15,167 nucleotides of DNA from contig DASWLV010000085.1 of NCBI GenBank assembly GCA_036400075.1, positions 1-15,167 on the forward strand, in the 5' to 3' direction. The notes beneath the pieces are model-generated. The model was not told where the DNA came from, searched no databases, and worked only from the letters and a program-made list of their open reading frames with translations. Position numbers and translations under genes: made by a program. The DNA is from JALZCH01 sp036400075 (GTDB taxonomy: Bacteria; Acidobacteriota; Blastocatellia; Pyrinomonadales; Pyrinomonadaceae). Of the stretch, positions 11,984 through 15,167 are shown piece after piece (position 1 is the first letter of the stretch; each line of letters starts with the position of its first letter).

Positions 11984-14506
11984 TTACTTTTGTTCAAGCC
12001 CTAATTTTTGAATGGTTTGTTCGAGCGCCGCCAGACGTTGCTGTAACGAGTTGACTTCGGCTTTCAGCGTTTCAACTTCCGAAGTTTTTTGCTGGAGCTG
12101 CGCGTCTAATTCTTTGACCGCTGCGAGCGAAACGCCCGCCATATCCTGAACGCCGATTGATTTGTCGTCGGTTCCGAGTCCGAATTCTTTATGGAAATCC
12201 TCAGCCATCGGTCCGAGATGACGCACTCTTTGTCCTTCGGTGATGTAATTCCATGTTGAAACCGGCACTTTTCGCAGTCTCGACAAAACATCTGTTCCGT
12301 TGACCGGAAGGAAATTTTCTTTTGTAGTGCGGCTCGAAGTGCAGTTGAAAACGCCGCTCCCCGCCGGAAGATTGCAGCCCGTCGTGCCGCCCAGGTTCGT
12401 GCGGAAACGAAAACCGCCGGTCGCGCGCGCCGCAAATTCGTTGTTAGCGGTGTTTCTGAAAGTATCTGCGCTCGCCGTAGCCGAACCGTCGCTCCAAACG
12501 AAAGTGCCGCTAAAACCATTGTTCGTGGCGTATTTGCCCATTGCTGTGGTGTGATCTTGATCGGCGGTGACGTTATAACCAATGGCGACGGCGGCGAGAC
12601 CTCTGATGTTAAAGGTGTCCGGGTCGCATTTGCCATTAATATACGGTCCGCCGGAGCGCGCATTATTGCCGAACGCAACGCCGTAAGTGTCGCACACGCG
12701 GTTATTAGCACCAGCCGAAAAACCAGCCGCGCCTTTAACTTCATTGCCGCTGCCGAAAGCGATGCTGCTCGTGCTGCGGGCAAAGTTCGTGTCGCCGAAA
12801 GCAAACGCATAAAGTCCTTCTGCGGTCGAATTGCTGCCGCCCGCCCACGAGAAGAAACCGACGGTCGCATCGTCCCATTCGTTGTCGGCGTAACCCGAAC
12901 GAAACGCGGCTTTGTAAGAATCCCAGGAGGTGCGATAGCCTTTGCCCTGCATCGGAGAAACGCCGATGCCCAGATTTCCAGTGGCGACGAAGCTGCCGTT
13001 TTGAAAAACTTTGAACCAAGCCGGCGTATGTCCGCCCGGACCCGAACAGCAGGTGCTGCCGCCGCGCAAATTAATCATCGGAGCGGTTCCGTTGGTGTCG
13101 CCGACCGAAAGCTGTTCGGCGCCGGGAACGAATTTAACGAAATTTGCATCGGTATATGCCTTATTAGTCGCGTCGCCCGCGTTTACCGGGTTTCCGACGT
13201 TTGTTATGAGTGCGTTGTTGGCAGACAGCCCCGCGCCGAAGACGTTCAATCCAGTCCAATTGTTGGCACCATTCAGGCGGGCAACGTTGAATGACAACCG
13301 GTTTTCGCTGATAACTCCGGCGGTCGTCGGATCATTAATAGCGTTAACGATGCTGGTGCCGGTCATTGTTCCGCCAGGACCGGTCGGGGCAGTCGTCATA
13401 CTCGTTCCATCAGGAAAAACGAGCGCGCTGCCAGCTCCGGTCAGCTTGATATTACCTGCCACGTCGAGCTTGGCGGCAGGCGTTGCCGTTCCGATACCGA
13501 CATTGCCCGAAGGCTTAATGGACATCCGAAGCTGATCCAGTCCGGTAAAGAAGAGAACTGAACCCTCATTGCCTACTGGCGAAGCTACGTTGCCGGCAGA
13601 AATGGAAATCAATCCGCGTTGGTTCGGTAATATTGAATAGTTATTGCCGCGCATAGCAAGATACGAACCGTTGAAGCTTGTGAAAGAAGGCGTCGAACTG
13701 GCAATCAGCCCGAGCGTTTTCGCATTGCTGTCTGTAAAAAGCACGTTGCTATCCACGACATTGCTGGGGGTGGCAGTCATTTGAATATTGCCGCCATTGA
13801 CTACCATGTTACCGCCCGATTCCGAAAGGACGGAATCGCCGAGCGTGCCGTTAGTATCGAGCCACTTCGTGATTCGATTCGTAGTTCCCGTTCCAGCTAA
13901 ATTTGCTGTCGCACTGGAAGCGGCAGCCGATTTCATTACCGTACCGTCATCGAAAACTATGCCTCCGACAGCGATTTTCCCGTTTTCATCGCGTTTCACG
14001 ATTGTTTCGGGTGCATTAGCGGTGGAAGCGTTGGCGGCAGTTGCGTCTGTTTGCGGACTTGAAACATAGCCGGACAGATTGCCGTTGAAAGTTTCCGAAT
14101 TGGCAGCCGAATTTGCCCGAACCGCATACGGCGCCGAAGCTATTTCCTGACGCGGGTTAAGCGGAGTGTAATTCGCCTCGCCTGCGCGACGGATGCTGAT
14201 TTCTAAATACCTTTCTCCGCCGTCGAACGCTGCCGCGCCGAAATCGAGCTGAACGGTGAAACTGCCGTTTGTTACATTCGCAGTCAAATCGCTGATTGGC
14301 GCGCCGATTTGATTGCCGCCCGAAACGGCGTCAAAGAGCTTGAACTGAAATTGATAAGCGCCGTTCGCGCCCTGTCCGGCGTCCGCCAGACGACCTTGAT
14401 AACTAAACGACGTGGTTTGCGCCGACGCTGACGCGCCGGTTAACAGAAACATTGTCAAAACTGCGATAAGTGCGAATTTGTATTTAAATAAATCTTGAAT
14501 TTTCAT
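11984..14506 (-). CDS. Secreted fibre-like protein with YadA-like head and Peptidase_S74 chaperone domain
   Basis: This is an 840-aa protein with a strong Shine-Dalgarno (GGAGGGG, about 5 nt before ATG on the minus strand). Residues 1-29 are a signal peptide ending Ala-Ser-Ala. The N-terminal module (FSYQGRLADAGQ to about residue 135, ASAPYAVRA) is a beta-rich domain. The middle contains low-complexity Gly/Asn/Thr-rich segments with phage-tail-like VGIGTATPAAKLDVAG. Residues about 550-690 carry YadA/Hep_Hag-like head repeats (SSIAFGSGN, GVAFGNNA, AVAIGYNV). From residue 724 the segment SSRTTKENF, then RHLGPMAEDF (762-771), marks the Peptidase_S74 intramolecular chaperone, which in phage fibres drives trimerisation and cuts itself off at a Ser in this position. 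The last about 45 residues form a coiled coil. It is probably an exported trimeric surface fibre; no outer-membrane beta-barrel anchor is present. An exact TTGACA on the minus strand (14582-14587) may be its -35 box, but no -10 at usual spacing is clear. Confidence 0.9.
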   Translation of the reverse strand: MKIQDLFKYKFALIAVLTMFLLTGASASAQTTSFSYQGRLADAGQGANGAYQFQFKLFDAVSGGNQIGAPISDLTANVTNGSFTVQLDFGAAAFDGGERYLEISIRRAGEANYTPLNPRQEIASAPYAVRANSAANSETFNGNLSGYVSSPQTDATAANASTANAPETIVKRDENGKIAVGGIVFDDGTVMKSAAASSATANLAGTGTTNRITKWLDTNGTLGDSVLSESGGNMVVNGGNIQMTATPSNVVDSNVLFTDSNAKTLGLIASSTPSFTSFNGSYLAMRGNNYSILPNQRGLISISAGNVASPVGNEGSVLFFTGLDQLRMSIKPSGNVGIGTATPAAKLDVAGNIKLTGAGSALVFPDGTSMTTAPTGPGGTMTGTSIVNAINDPTTAGVISENRLSFNVARLNGANNWTGLNVFGAGLSANNALITNVGNPVNAGDATNKAYTDANFVKFVPGAEQLSVGDTNGTAPMINLRGGSTCCSGPGGHTPAWFKVFQNGSFVATGNLGIGVSPMQGKGYRTSWDSYKAAFRSGYADNEWDDATVGFFSWAGGSNSTAEGLYAFAFGDTNFARSTSSIAFGSGNEVKGAAGFSAGANNRVCDTYGVAFGNNARSGGPYINGKCDPDTFNIRGLAAVAIGYNVTADQDHTTAMGKYATNNGFSGTFVWSDGSATASADTFRNTANNEFAARATGGFRFRTNLGGTTGCNLPAGSGVFNCTSSRTTKENFLPVNGTDVLSRLRKVPVSTWNYITEGQRVRHLGPMAEDFHKEFGLGTDDKSIGVQDMAGVSLAAVKELDAQLQQKTSEVETLKAEVNSLQQRLAALEQTIQKLGLEQK

Positions 14507-14641
14507 AGCCCCTCCGGTTTCTACCGTTTATCCATTCCGCTTCGCTTATAAAAAATATGAATTTGCAAAGCCGAATTTCCTTGTCAATATGTAACGCGCA
14601 GTATTTTGGTATTAAGGGTCAGCCGGGTGAAATCTTCAAAT

Positions 14642-14673
14642 GAAAAAGGCAGGCTCGAACGCCCGCCTTTTTC
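14642..14673 (-). terminator. Rho-independent terminator of the partial dockerin-like gene
   Basis: The inverted repeat GAAAAAGGC...GCCTTTTTC with GGC/GCC inner pairs, one A-C mismatch and a 6-nt loop lies 63-94 nt downstream of the stop of the minus-strand gene at 14736. The outer A/T pairs supply the T-run on either strand, so it can work in both directions. It separates that gene from the fibre gene promoter region (14507-14640). Confidence 0.75.
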
Positions 14674-14735
14674 CTGAAATTTGCAGTTTATGTTTGCTTA
14701 TCTATTGATTTTTCGCTTTCTTCCCCAGCGGCAAG

Positions 14736-15167
14736 CTAATTACCCGAAGGCGTCCAGCTTCCGTTTACATCTCCAATTAGAAAAGCTTCATAATTTTCAT
14801 TCGAGGCAGAATTTGAAACCGAATTGTACGGGCGCGACGGGGGCGAAAATTTCCAATTACCTGTTTCCCCGGTAAAGTCAGTCTGCCTGTTTGCCGCGAC
14901 AAATCGCAAAATCTGCGTGGCGTCAAACGGAGTGATCTCGTCGTCGTTGCTGGTATCGGCGGCAATTTTTTGATTTTCCGTTAATGTGCAGTTCGCTGGT
15001 CCGGCTGCAATGCAACGTAAGATGAGAGTCGCGTCAAACGGAGAAATACCGTTGATGTTTCCTGTTTTTGATGGCGTAATTGTGTAATTCCCACCTGCCG
15101 TCAAACCGGAGATTTGATAAAAACCCGAATTGTTGCTCGCTGCCGAAAGCTGCGGCGTTCCGACTGC
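14736..15167 (-). CDS. C-terminus of a dockerin-like surface protein (5' partial)
   Basis: The frame is open from the window edge (15167) to a TAG stop at 14736, so only the last 143 residues are seen. The first part reads NNSGFYQISGLTAGGNYTITPSKTG, typical of carboxypeptidase-regulatory/Cna-B-like beta-sandwich repeats of large surface proteins. Then come GNINGISPFDATLILR and DTSNDDEITPFDATQILR, two dockerin-I-like calcium-loop-plus-helix repeats (N/D-x-N...FDAxxILR), and near the end GDVNGSW. In cellulosomes dockerins bind cohesins; in this kind of organism such modules usually end long secreted Ig-like proteins and a cohesin partner is not implied. A TTG at 15104 is not taken as the start because coding character continues upstream. 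The terminator at 14642-14673 follows. Confidence 0.85.
   Translation of the reverse strand, partial: AVGTPQLSAASNNSGFYQISGLTAGGNYTITPSKTGNINGISPFDATLILRCIAAGPANCTLTENQKIAADTSNDDEITPFDATQILRFVAANRQTDFTGETGNWKFSPPSRPYNSVSNSASNENYEAFLIGDVNGSWTPSGN

Noticed and set aside
12551..13294. 247-codon plus-strand open frame opposite the fibre gene
   Set aside because: It lies wholly antisense to a well-supported protein with signal peptide and S74 domain; its translation is Arg/Ala-rich, low in known motifs, and typical of a shadow frame.
15102..15104. TTG at 15104 as a start codon of the last gene
   Set aside because: The frame continues open to the window edge and encodes a typical beta-sandwich repeat (SGFYQISGL) directly upstream, so this is an internal Leu.

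Overview
The window most likely comes from an acidobacterium of the Blastocatellia/Pyrinomonadales type. Three observations support this inference. The secreted tail-fibre-like protein has an N-terminal FSYQGRL...ASAPYAVRA module. The partial surface protein ends in a GISPFDATLILR dockerin-like module. Coding DNA is of moderate GC, with heptanucleotide direct repeats in spacers and in one linker. No rRNA or tRNA gene and no complete transposase is visible.

Layout. (1) Positions 2-4428 (+) are a tight three-gene exopolysaccharide/O-antigen cluster: a WecA/MraY-type sugar-phosphate transferase fused to the N-terminal half of a WbpM/CapD-like protein (5' end outside the window), a membrane-anchored TPR protein with a jelly-roll C-terminus, and a Wzy/WaaL-like O-antigen ligase. 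(2) Positions about 4496-5870 hold an AT-rich insert. It carries a Phd/YefM-type antitoxin, a VapC PIN toxin and an unrecognised 190-aa protein. (3) Positions 5884-10624 (-) hold a FHA-transmembrane-M15-like protein followed by a large NorD/CbbO-like VWA protein. (4) Positions 10883-11899 (+) hold a small hydrophilic protein and an alpha/beta hydrolase. (5) Positions 11984-15167 (-) hold an 840-aa secreted fibre-like protein with a YadA-like head and a Peptidase_S74 chaperone domain, and the C-terminus of a dockerin-like surface protein that runs off the window.

The most striking structure is that the toxin-antitoxin insert lies between two copies of the 3' end of the VWA gene. One copy is joined to the intact gene (5884-6003). 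The other is an orphan remnant on the far side (4496-4615), 1388 bp away, same strand and same stop codon. They differ at 11 of 117 aligned sense-codon positions, yet 9 of the 10 changed codons are synonymous. The orphan therefore looks like the original (or an allelic) gene end displaced by an island that brought its own replacement 3' end. This is the logic of prophage e14 in E. coli icd, but here in a 1.4-kb island with no recombinase.

A second theme is 7-bp tandem repeats: at 9086-9120, 10215-10315 and 10724-10758. The middle set is inside the coding sequence of the FHA protein, between the FHA domain and the membrane helix, so gain or loss of one unit would shift the frame.
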